Source: an uncultured Holdemanella sp. (GTDB lineage Bacteria > Bacillota_I > Bacilli_A > Erysipelotrichales > Erysipelotrichaceae). From it: 53,730 nt of DNA. Under the pieces are notes generated by a model that saw only the letters and a list, made by a program, of their open reading frames with translations, was not told the DNA's origin and made no database searches. Both the position numbers and the translations under genes were made by a program. Shown piece after piece: positions 17,666 through 25,128 of this stretch. The stretch is taken from contig CAAEDN010000046.1 of NCBI GenBank assembly GCA_900754615.1, positions 1 to 53,730 of the forward strand, read 5' to 3'. Numbering within the stretch: the first letter of the stretch is position 1; the number at the start of each line of letters is the position of its first letter.

Positions 17666-18539
17666 AATCAATTCAAATGATGCAAATCAAAGACTGGATA
17701 AGTTTTTGATGAAGACTTTTCCAAAATTGAGCAAATCAATGATGTATAAGGCGATTCGAAATAAAAAAATAAAAGTGAATCGTAAACGTTGTACTTTTGA
17801 TCAGAAAATCCAGGAAAATGATAGTGTTTTATTGTTTTTACCTCCGGATGTTTTAGAAGAGAAACGAGTAGATACGCAATATATATCATCACAGTTGGAT
17901 GTTATTTATGAAGACGAAAATATCTTGATTGTGAATAAACCCTATGGCTTATTGTCACAGAGTGATCAAAACAAAATTCAAGATTGCTTGGTAAATCGTG
18001 TGCAAGCATACTTAATGGAAAAAAACGAGTATGATCCAAATAAGGAACATTCTTTTGCTCCAAGCATTTGTCATAGATTGGATCGAAATACGACAGGTCT
18101 AGTGATTGCTGCAAAGAATGCGGATGCTTTAAGAAAAGTAAATGAAGCAATCGCAAATCGTAAAATCCAGAAGATGTATCGGGCATATGTTACTGGTACT
18201 TTTAAAGAAAAAGATTTTAGTATGTGTTATTATGTTCGCAAAGAAAATACTGTTGCGAAAGTAAGTGATAAAAAATTAGAAGGCTATCAAAAAGCATTGA
18301 TGGATGTGCATGTTGAAAGAAATGATGGCGAGAATTCAATATGCACAATTACACTTCATACAGGAAGATTTCATCAGATTCGTGCCCTGATGGGGCATAT
18401 AAAGCATCCTTTGTTGGGTGACGTCAAATATGGATATCATGGAAAGAAAAGGCCGATACAATTGATGGCATATCGGTTGGAGTTTCATGATGTAGATTTG
18501 CCACTTCAACAAACGGTGTTTGAAATTCCAAGAGCATAG
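17652..18539 (+). CDS. RluA family RNA pseudouridine synthase with S4 domain
   Basis: A 295-residue enzyme. The N-terminal S4 RNA-binding domain (RLDKFLMKTFPKLSKSMMYK) is followed by the RluA catalytic domain with the signature HRLDRNTTGLVIAAK, whose Asp is the catalytic residue, and a later GRFHQIRALMGHIKHP motif. It isomerises uridine in ribosomal RNA or tRNA; the target base cannot be assigned. It overlaps the HAD gene by 14 bases. A second RluA-type gene without a clear S4 domain is at 20238-21029. Confidence 0.92.
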   Translation: MKEIRINSNDANQRLDKFLMKTFPKLSKSMMYKAIRNKKIKVNRKRCTFDQKIQENDSVLLFLPPDVLEEKRVDTQYISSQLDVIYEDENILIVNKPYGLLSQSDQNKIQDCLVNRVQAYLMEKNEYDPNKEHSFAPSICHRLDRNTTGLVIAAKNADALRKVNEAIANRKIQKMYRAYVTGTFKEKDFSMCYYVRKENTVAKVSDKKLEGYQKALMDVHVERNDGENSICTITLHTGRFHQIRALMGHIKHPLLGDVKYGYHGKKRPIQLMAYRLEFHDVDLPLQQTVFEIPRA

Positions 18540-18553
18540 TAGGAGGTATGAAT

Positions 18554-19750
18554 ATGCAAGAATATCGATATCTATTAGATATTGCCTTAATTTTATTAAT
18601 GACAAAAGCCTTTGGACTTTTTTCTCGTCGATTACGTATGCCATCTGTAGTAGGTGCATTAATTGCAGGTATTGTTTTAGGGCCTGCGGTGTTAAATATA
18701 GTTGAGCCAAGTAAGTTAATTGAATCTTTATCGGAAATTGGTGTTATTGTCTTAATGTTTGCGGCTGGTCTAGAAACAAGTATTACAGATTTAAAAAAGG
18801 CTGGATTAAAAGCATTTATTATTGCGACACTAGGTGTGTTAGTTCCTTTAGCTGGTGGATATGTAGTTGGCGGATTCTATAATGTAGGTCCAGATGCTTG
18901 GTTGCATAACTTATTCTTAGGTGTTATCTTAACGGCTACAAGTGTAGGTATTACTGTAGAAACATTGAAAGAAATGGGATGTATGTCTACAGAAAGTGGA
19001 AATGCGATTTTAGCTGCAGCTGTAATTGATGATGTTTTAGGTATCATCTGCTTGACATTAGTAACAGGAATGGCTGACAGTTCAGTGAACATCGGCGTTG
19101 TCATGTTTAAAATTTTACTATTCTTTGTGTTTGCCGTTGTTGTTGGTGTTATTTTACACAAAGTATTCTCATGGTGGTTTGAACACGATTCGCGTGGTGG
19201 ACTACAGAGATATTCAATCGTATCTTTTGCGTTTGCGTTGATTATGGCATTCTGCTCAGAAGCCTTCTTTGGCGTTGCTGATATCACAGGTAGTTTTGTG
19301 GCTGGATTGATTTTGTCTGGTACAAAACAATGTGCTTATGTAACAAAACGTATTTCAACATTGTCTTACATGCTGATTACACCGGTATTCTTTGCGAGTA
19401 TAGGATTAAAGCTTTCACCAATCACATGGAGTGCAGAGTTAATTGCATTGGTGATCATATTGTGTATAATTTCTGTTTTGACAAAAATTATAGGCTGTGG
19501 ATTAGGAGCTATCGTATGTAAATATACACCAACACAAGCAATGCGAATTGGATGTGGTATGATTAGTCGTGGTGAAGTTGCATTAATTGTCGCAAATAAA
19601 GGTATGGCATTAGGAATCTTACCAGAAGTCTTTGTGACTCCAGTATTATTGTGTGTCGTATTCACAACGGTTATTACACCAATTTTATTGAAAATTGTAT
19701 ATAAAAAGAAAGAAAATGATGCAGATTTTGCACAAACTGCAAATTGTTAA
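18554..19750 (+). CDS. Cation:proton antiporter (CPA2 family)
   Basis: A 398-residue membrane protein with about 12 hydrophobic helices. It matches the Na+/H+ exchanger family: LLMTKAFGLFSRRLRMPSVV and GALIAGIVLGPA at the N-terminus, and VIDDVLGIICLT with the paired Asp in the middle, which lie in the ion-binding centre. It has no C-terminal TrkA-N domain. ATG 18554 is preferred because AGGAGG lies 7 bases upstream; the ATG at 18548 is only one base from that SD. It follows the RluA-type gene by 14 bases and likely shares its transcript. Confidence 0.9.
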   Translation: MQEYRYLLDIALILLMTKAFGLFSRRLRMPSVVGALIAGIVLGPAVLNIVEPSKLIESLSEIGVIVLMFAAGLETSITDLKKAGLKAFIIATLGVLVPLAGGYVVGGFYNVGPDAWLHNLFLGVILTATSVGITVETLKEMGCMSTESGNAILAAAVIDDVLGIICLTLVTGMADSSVNIGVVMFKILLFFVFAVVVGVILHKVFSWWFEHDSRGGLQRYSIVSFAFALIMAFCSEAFFGVADITGSFVAGLILSGTKQCAYVTKRISTLSYMLITPVFFASIGLKLSPITWSAELIALVIILCIISVLTKIIGCGLGAIVCKYTPTQAMRIGCGMISRGEVALIVANKGMALGILPEVFVTPVLLCVVFTTVITPILLKIVYKKKENDADFAQTANC

Positions 19751-19765
19751 TAATGTTTTCACATG

Positions 19766-19802
19766 GAATCTTTATACTATAGTGTATGAAGATTCTTTTT
19801 TT
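19766..19802 (+). terminator. Terminator of the antiporter operon, overlapping the next start codon
   Basis: GAATCTTTATAC (19766-19777) pairs with GTATGAAGATTC (19784-19795) with one G-T pair, followed by seven T. The ATG of the following ORF (19786) lies in the 3' arm. Confidence 0.8.
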
Positions 19803-20265
19803 AATGCTAATCATTACATTTTTAATCAAACCATTTCAATTATCAACTGTTTACTTAGTTTTGTTTTTGTATTTCCTTGCCAAAAAAGACTATGAAACAA
19901 TGTATATTGAAAAACACTGGATTATTCCATCGTTTTGCCTTTTATACTTTTGTTCTAGTTATGTACCATTACCCAATCGAGTATGTACAAGTCTGGTTTT
20001 TCTTTTGGTTAGTGGAGGGATTAAATTAATTAAGTCAGAGTGGATTGGAAGTGCGGATGTTTGCTTTTTAACTTTTTTTGGGTTCTATCTAGGAATAGAA
20101 AGAATGCTTGTAGCTCTTTATGTTAGTGTTTTACTTGGCTTTTTGTGGATTTTATATAAAAAAAAGCATATCCTTCCGTATTTGTCATGCTTGGCCATTG
20201 GCGTATGGATAGCCACTTTGAAAGGATACACTTTGTTTTATTTTCTGATAAATCTTTTTTCTTGA
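19786..20265 (+). CDS. Prepilin-peptidase-like (A24) small membrane protein
   Basis: A 159-residue hydrophobic protein with five or six membrane segments. It resembles the A24 prepilin peptidase core: an acidic residue and helix end before IP (KKDYETMYIEKHWIIPSF) and a GSADVCFL segment in the place of the family's GxGD motif. The N-terminal methylase domain is absent. Both aspartates are present but the glycine context is altered, so activity is uncertain. No pilin or competence genes are nearby. The start is unclear: ATG 19786 has no SD and lies in a terminator stem; ATG 19804 is an alternative, also without an SD. The 3' end overlaps the convergent RluA-type gene by 28 bases. Confidence 0.6.
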   Translation: MKILFLMLIITFLIKPFQLSTVYLVLFLYFLAKKDYETMYIEKHWIIPSFCLLYFCSSYVPLPNRVCTSLVFLLVSGGIKLIKSEWIGSADVCFLTFFGFYLGIERMLVALYVSVLLGFLWILYKKKHILPYLSCLAIGVWIATLKGYTLFYFLINLFS

Positions 20266-21029
20266 GGACAAGTGATATCAATGTCATTAAATTGAATATG
20301 ATGACTTTGAAGTAGGAGACCTGTATTGTCAATTCTTTTTCCACCATACAAAGAATCATTTAGAATTGGATGCTTTAAAGAAGCACATTGAACACGAATT
20401 TGGTGTTTTCTTCCTGTAAGAATAGAAACCTTGATCAATGAATAATCTTTATAATTTTTAATTGTATTAAACACAGAAACACTTTCTTTTCCGTTTGGAT
20501 GAATAATCATTTTTTTTGCGTCATGACGATCTCTTGCGATGTATGAAACGATTTTTTTGTTCTTATAGTGAGTATGACCTTGAACTAAGGCAATATAGTC
20601 TTTCTTAATATGATGATTTTCCATGTTTTTGTCGCAATAGGCCTGGAAAAATGGATGTTTACAAAATAAAACTAAGCCACTTGTTTCATAATCAATACGA
20701 TGAATTGCTTGAGCTGGATATTTGTTGCCATTTAATTGTAAATAGCCATTAATTCGTGCCTGCAAAGTATCTTGATTGTTTCCGTCATCGTGTACTAATA
20801 AGAATGGAGGTTTAAAGGCAACAAGTAAAATGGCATCTTCGTATAAGATTTCTACAGGTTCATAATTGATTTCAGCATTCTTTTCGGGATAATTAAAATA
20901 AATCATCTTTTTATTTTCATTGATTTTCAAATATTTTTTTTGTGTTTTTGAAATGCAAAAAGTCTCAAAAATCTCTTGAGAAGTTGTTGTATATTGCATG
21001 TAGTTTTCGTTTAATTCTTTTATGAGCAT
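20238..21029 (-). CDS. RluA family pseudouridine synthase (no clear S4 domain)
   Basis: A 263-residue protein with the catalytic RluA motif AIHRIDYETSGLVLFCK (catalytic Asp) and the later GRKHQIRVQCASLKHP motif. The first 70 residues do not show a convincing S4 domain, unlike the paralogue at 17652. RNA target unknown. The start at 21029 has no good SD; ATG 20999 is an alternative. It converges with and overlaps the prepilin-peptidase-like gene and is divergent from the superoxide reductase gene. Confidence 0.88.
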   Translation of the reverse strand: MLIKELNENYMQYTTTSQEIFETFCISKTQKKYLKINENKKMIYFNYPEKNAEINYEPVEILYEDAILLVAFKPPFLLVHDDGNNQDTLQARINGYLQLNGNKYPAQAIHRIDYETSGLVLFCKHPFFQAYCDKNMENHHIKKDYIALVQGHTHYKNKKIVSYIARDRHDAKKMIIHPNGKESVSVFNTIKNYKDYSLIKVSILTGRKHQIRVQCASLKHPILNDSLYGGKRIDNTGLLLQSHHIQFNDIDITCPQEKRFIRK

Positions 21030-21091
21030 ATCAATAGAATATTTTAATGATGCGTGTCATAATGTCAATAGAAGAACAGGAGGAACGCTGT

Positions 21092-21460
21092 ATGAAAATT
21101 TATAAGAATTTAGAAAATGGTAGTGTAGTTGAAGGATTAATGGTGGATGAAGTTCCAAGTGGTTATCGTGAATTAAAAGCTGGTGAAGTAGATGCAGCCC
21201 AAGAAAAACATGTTCCACAAGTAAGCGTAGAAGATAATAAACTTAAAGTTGTAGTTGGAAGTGTTGAACATCCTATGTTAGAGGCACACTATATCACAAA
21301 TATTTGGGTGGAATATGCAGATGGAACTGTGGATCGTGCAGGATTGGTGCCTGGAATGAAACCAGAATATGTATTTGAAATAAAAGGAAGAACTGGTAAG
21401 GTTACTGTATATGAATATTGTAACTTGCATGGTTTGTGGAAGAATGAAATCGAATTGTAA
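21092..21460 (+). CDS. Superoxide reductase (desulfoferrodoxin family, one-iron type)
   Basis: A 122-residue protein with the whole one-iron site of superoxide reductases: EKHVP (Glu, Lys and first His), EHPM and AHYI (two more His), and the C-terminal YCNLHGLWK with the Cys and last His ligand. It reduces superoxide to hydrogen peroxide in anaerobes. Residues 1-38 occupy the place of the desulforedoxin domain but contain no cysteine, so the second iron centre is missing, as in class III enzymes. ATG 21092 is used because AGGAGG lies 8 bases upstream; earlier in-frame ATGs have none. A terminator follows. Confidence 0.9.
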   Translation: MKIYKNLENGSVVEGLMVDEVPSGYRELKAGEVDAAQEKHVPQVSVEDNKLKVVVGSVEHPMLEAHYITNIWVEYADGTVDRAGLVPGMKPEYVFEIKGRTGKVTVYEYCNLHGLWKNEIEL

Positions 21461-21492
21461 GTTTTTTTGCAAAAAATGTGTAAATAATGAGG

Positions 21493-21523
21493 CGGATTGT
21501 TGAAATAAACAATTCGTTTTTTT
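21493..21523 (+). terminator. Terminator of the superoxide reductase gene
   Basis: CGGATTGTT (21493-21501) pairs with AACAATTCG (21508-21516) with one G-T pair, followed by seven T. It overlaps the promoter of the ClC gene. Confidence 0.8.
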
Positions 21524-21528
21524 ATAAT
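21500..21528 (+). promoter_or_regulatory. Sigma-A promoter of the ClC gene, giving a leaderless mRNA
   Basis: TTGAAA (21500-21505), exactly 17 bases, then TATAAT (21523-21528). The predicted start, 7 bases after the -10, is the A of the ATG at 21535. The whole promoter lies on the upstream terminator. Confidence 0.7.
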
Positions 21529-21534
21529 AAGCGT

Positions 21535-22755
21535 ATGTATAAAGAAAAATTAATAGAATCATTTAAAGTTTATGATGAAATTGTATTGAAGTGTTTTTGT
21601 GGTATTTTTATTGGTGCTATTGTCGCAATTTGTGAAGTGATTTTTGGCAAAGGGCTAGAATGGATCTTAAATTTTAGAGAACATATGGGTTGTATTATGC
21701 TTATAGGACTTCCTTTTGCAGGATTGGCTATAGTATTTTTATTTGATCACTGGGGCAAAATCTCGAGAAAAGGTATGGGACTTGTCTTTGAGGTGGATCA
21801 AGGGAAAAGTGACTGGATACCACTGCGTATGGCACCTTTTATGGTTGTGTCTACATGGATAACACATTTCTTTGGAGGTAGTGCCGGAAGAGAAGGTGTA
21901 GCTATGCAGATTGGTGCTACAGTTTCACATTATTTTGGAAAGTATTTTCGCTTTAAAAATAGTGGCGTTATTTTTATGGTAGCTGGTATGGCTGCGGGAT
22001 TTGCCGGCTTATTTGGGACGCCTATTACAGCTATATTTTTTGCGTTAGAAGTATTGGTGGCTGGAACTTTGAAATATCGTGCAATGTCATGTGCTATTCC
22101 TGCAAGTTTTACTGCAGCTTATGTTTCTGGTTTGTTTGGATTGCATAAGAGCACATTTGAAATTGGTGATGCTTATGCATTAGATACAGAATTATCAATC
22201 AAGCTTTTAGTTTTAGGCATTTTATTTGGCTTGATTGGTGGTTTATTTGCATATTTTTTAAAACATACAAAAGGTTTTGTAACAAGCAAGATTACAAATC
22301 CATATAAACGTATTTTTATGATGGGTATCATCGCTGCGATTTTATTATTTGTTTTTGGACAATGTCGTTATTCTGGTGTTGGTGAAAATTTGATTGTTGG
22401 ATCATTTACATCGAAAAAAATATATGGCTATGATTGGATTTTAAAATTTGTGTTAACTATACTAACTTTATCAGCCGGATTTCAAGGTGGAGAAGTTACA
22501 CCTTTATTCGCAATCGGTTCTTCACTTGGAGTAATAATTGCACCTGTATTTGGACTTGATCCACTATTCGTTGCTGCTTTAGGTTATGCAAGTGTATTTG
22601 GTGCTGCAACCAATACGTTTTTAGCACCAATTGCGATTGGTATGGAAGTGTTTGGATATCAGTATTTTCCATTCTTCTTTATCGTTTGTGCAGTTTCTTA
22701 TATTGTCAATCAAAATGAATCAATTTATGCCTTACAAAGACAAGTCAGAGAATGA
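21535..22755 (+). CDS. ClC-type chloride/fluoride channel or antiporter
   Basis: A 406-residue membrane protein of the ClC family with the selectivity motifs GGSAGREG (GSxGxEGP region, with V after) and GxFxP-like GLFGTPI, and a later FQGGEVTPLF motif. It exports chloride or fluoride; the substrate cannot be settled from sequence. No CBS domains follow. ATG 21535 has no SD but is placed exactly where the promoter at 21500-21528 would start transcription. An in-frame ATG at 21487 lies before the preceding terminator and is rejected. A terminator overlaps the 3' end. Confidence 0.88.
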   Translation: MYKEKLIESFKVYDEIVLKCFCGIFIGAIVAICEVIFGKGLEWILNFREHMGCIMLIGLPFAGLAIVFLFDHWGKISRKGMGLVFEVDQGKSDWIPLRMAPFMVVSTWITHFFGGSAGREGVAMQIGATVSHYFGKYFRFKNSGVIFMVAGMAAGFAGLFGTPITAIFFALEVLVAGTLKYRAMSCAIPASFTAAYVSGLFGLHKSTFEIGDAYALDTELSIKLLVLGILFGLIGGLFAYFLKHTKGFVTSKITNPYKRIFMMGIIAAILLFVFGQCRYSGVGENLIVGSFTSKKIYGYDWILKFVLTILTLSAGFQGGEVTPLFAIGSSLGVIIAPVFGLDPLFVAALGYASVFGAATNTFLAPIAIGMEVFGYQYFPFFFIVCAVSYIVNQNESIYALQRQVRE

Positions 22756-22768
22756 TTTGTCTTTTTTT
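22736..22768 (+). terminator. Terminator of the ClC gene
   Basis: AAAGACAA (22736-22743) pairs with TTGTCTTT (22757-22764), followed by T. The stop codon is in the loop. Confidence 0.8.
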
Positions 22769-22776
22769 GCTACGTT

Positions 22777-22791
22777 TTGAAAACGCATACA
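22777..22791 (+). promoter_or_regulatory. Catabolite-response-like element (cre) upstream of glgC
   Basis: TTGAAAACGCATACA matches the CcpA consensus WTGAAARCGYTTWCW at 14 of 15 positions. It overlaps the perfect palindrome CGTTTT-G-AAAACG (22773-22785). It is centred about 60 bases before the predicted glgC transcription start. Confidence 0.5.
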
Positions 22792-22826
22792 AATTTACCG
22801 AAACAAGTAGATTTTATTTGAAAAAG

Positions 22827-22835
22827 TGCTATACT
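22827..22835 (+). promoter_or_regulatory. Extended -10 promoter of glgCDA
   Basis: TG-C-TATACT (22827-22835) is an extended -10. The -35 region is weak, which fits an activated or extended -10 promoter. Confidence 0.45.
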
Positions 22836-22870
22836 TTAGATATATAAAGAGTATTATTAGGAGGATGATT

Positions 22871-24010
22871 ATGAAACAGAATAATATGCTCGCCATGATT
22901 TTAGCGGGTGGCCGCGGTACGCGTCTTTTGGAGTTAACAAAAAAGAATGCAAAACCAGCTGTTTATTTCGGAGGTAAATATCGAATTATCGATTTCCCGC
23001 TAAGTAACTGTGCGAATTCAGATATCAATGTTGTAGGTGTTTTAACTCAGTATGAATCTGTTGAATTGAATGCTTATGCAGGTGCTGGACAAAGATGGGG
23101 ACTAGATGCACGTGGAAGTGGTGTATATGTATTGCCACCACGTGAAAAAGATGGAACAAAGTTTGATGTATATCAAGGAACAGCAGATGCGATTACACAA
23201 AATATTGACTTTATTGACAAGTTTGATCCTGAATATGTTTTGATTCTTTCAGGGGATCACATTTATAAGATGGATTATGCAGATATGCTTTCTTGCCATA
23301 AAGCTAACAACGCAGATTGTACAATTGCTGTACTTCCAGTTCCAATGAAGGAAGCAAGTCGTTTTGGTATTATGAATACGGACGAAGAAGGAAGAATCGT
23401 TGAATTCGAGGAAAAACCAGAACATCCAAAGAGCAATTTGGCTAGTATGGGTATTTATATCTTTAACTGGAAACAATTGCGTAAAGAATTGATTTCAGAT
23501 ATGACTGCAGAAGGCAGTCACCATGACTTTGGTAAAGATATCATTCCTAACTTTTTAAATGCAAATAAACGTTTGTATGCTTATAAATTTGAAGGTTATT
23601 GGAAAGATGTTGGAACAATCGATTCCTTGTGGGAAGCTAATATGGACTTGTTGAACAAAAATAATGAGTTGAACTTAGATGATCCAAACTGGAAAATCTA
23701 TACAGAAGATATTCCTACATTGCCACACTATGTAGGTCCAACAGGAAAGGTAGAACACTGCTATATTAACCAGGGAGCTATTATTAGAGGGGAAGCAGTT
23801 GATTCAGTATTATTTAATAATGTTGAAATTGATGAAGATGCATATGTATCTCAAGCTGTATTAATGCCAAACGTTAAGGTTGGCAAAGGTTCAAAAATCT
23901 ATCGTGCTATTGTTGCTGATGGTGTGAAGATTGATGATGGTGCTGTTGTTGGTAGTCCAGACAGTGATGAAATCGTATTGATTTCTAAGAGAGTAAAGAA
24001 GGGTGAATAA
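22871..24010 (+). CDS. glgC: Glucose-1-phosphate adenylyltransferase
   Basis: A 379-residue ADP-glucose pyrophosphorylase. The nucleotidyltransferase loop is LAGGRGTRL, followed by KPAVYFGGKYRIIDFPLSNC; the metal and sugar motifs LSGDHIYKMDY and EEKPEHPK come next, then a left-handed beta-helix with hexapeptide repeats at the C-terminus. It makes ADP-glucose, the committed step of bacterial glycogen synthesis. ATG 22871 is chosen, 6 bases after AGGAGG; the ATG at 22865 touches the SD. glgD follows after two bases. Confidence 0.97.
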   Translation: MKQNNMLAMILAGGRGTRLLELTKKNAKPAVYFGGKYRIIDFPLSNCANSDINVVGVLTQYESVELNAYAGAGQRWGLDARGSGVYVLPPREKDGTKFDVYQGTADAITQNIDFIDKFDPEYVLILSGDHIYKMDYADMLSCHKANNADCTIAVLPVPMKEASRFGIMNTDEEGRIVEFEEKPEHPKSNLASMGIYIFNWKQLRKELISDMTAEGSHHDFGKDIIPNFLNANKRLYAYKFEGYWKDVGTIDSLWEANMDLLNKNNELNLDDPNWKIYTEDIPTLPHYVGPTGKVEHCYINQGAIIRGEAVDSVLFNNVEIDEDAYVSQAVLMPNVKVGKGSKIYRAIVADGVKIDDGAVVGSPDSDEIVLISKRVKKGE

Positions 24011-24012
24011 TT

Positions 24013-25128
24013 ATGTGTAACGCTTTAGGAATAATTACTTACAATGATTCTTCTGTATATGTAGAAGGTATGCAAAAATATCGTCCAATCGCTGCATTCA
24101 GTTTTTTAGGACGTTATCGTTTAGTTGACTTTGCGATTTCAAATATGTCAAATTCAGGAATCGATGATATTCAAATTTATGTAAATGGAAATCCTCGTTC
24201 TTTGATTGATCACATAGGTACGGGACGTCACTATAATATCAACTCTAAACATGGTCACTTATCATTAGTTCCTGTGTATACAGATGGAGCGTCTTCACGT
24301 TTTACTACTGATATTTCTTGCTATGCAGAAAATATTCATGCTGTAATGGAAAACCACAATGATTATGTTGTGATTGCTCCAGTAAATATGCTTTATAAAG
24401 GAAATTATGAAGAATTATTAAAACAACACATTGAAAGTGGTGCAGAAGTTTCAGTTTTATATCAGCATGTTGATAACGCAAAAGAAAAATACATCGGATG
24501 TGATGTACTACAAATGAACAAACAACGTGGTGTATTGAGTATTGATCAAAACTTAGGCAACTATAAATCTAGATATTTATCTTTACAAACTTACATCATG
24601 TCAAAAGAAATCTTCAAAAATTTAGTTGAAGAAGCTCAAGAAACGAGTTCAATGTACTGGTTCAAAGACATTTTGAATGACAAATGTGTAGATATGGATA
24701 TTCGTGGATTGAATTATCGTGGACACATTTATGTTATTAATGATTTGAAATCATATTATGAAAGCAATATGGAATTCTTAACAGAAGAAAAAATGAAAGA
24801 CATTAGTGATCCAGATTGGCCTGTATATACTCGTACAAGCGATTCAGCTCCAGCTATTTACTTGAATGGTGGTACTGCAACAGGTTCTTTGGTTTCAAAT
24901 GGTTGTGAAATAAGCGGTGTAGTTAAGAATTCAATTGTGGGTCGTTCTTGTAAGATTGGAAAGAATGCAATTATTGAAAACTGTATTATTATGCCGGATG
25001 TAGAAGTTGGCGATAATGCACACTTGAAAAATGTAATCGTTGATAAGCATTCTAAAATTATGAAGAAAAAAGAATTAGCAGGGTTAGAAGAACAACCTTT
25101 GTATATTGGTAGAAAGGAGAACGTTTAA
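24013..25128 (+). CDS. glgD: GlgD, regulatory subunit of ADP-glucose pyrophosphorylase
   Basis: A 371-residue GlgC paralogue with the same nucleotidyltransferase and beta-helix layout. The N-terminal loop (LGIITYNDSSVYVEGM) lacks the GGRGTRL active loop, as expected of GlgD, which pairs with GlgC to form an active heterotetramer in Bacillota. It begins two bases after glgC and its TAA stop shares an A with the glgA ATG. Confidence 0.95.
   Translation: MCNALGIITYNDSSVYVEGMQKYRPIAAFSFLGRYRLVDFAISNMSNSGIDDIQIYVNGNPRSLIDHIGTGRHYNINSKHGHLSLVPVYTDGASSRFTTDISCYAENIHAVMENHNDYVVIAPVNMLYKGNYEELLKQHIESGAEVSVLYQHVDNAKEKYIGCDVLQMNKQRGVLSIDQNLGNYKSRYLSLQTYIMSKEIFKNLVEEAQETSSMYWFKDILNDKCVDMDIRGLNYRGHIYVINDLKSYYESNMEFLTEEKMKDISDPDWPVYTRTSDSAPAIYLNGGTATGSLVSNGCEISGVVKNSIVGRSCKIGKNAIIENCIIMPDVEVGDNAHLKNVIVDKHSKIMKKKELAGLEEQPLYIGRKENV

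Noticed and set aside
18877..19287. 136-codon minus-strand frame inside the antiporter gene
   Set aside because: Shadow of a membrane-protein gene in another frame; low-complexity composition, no SD.
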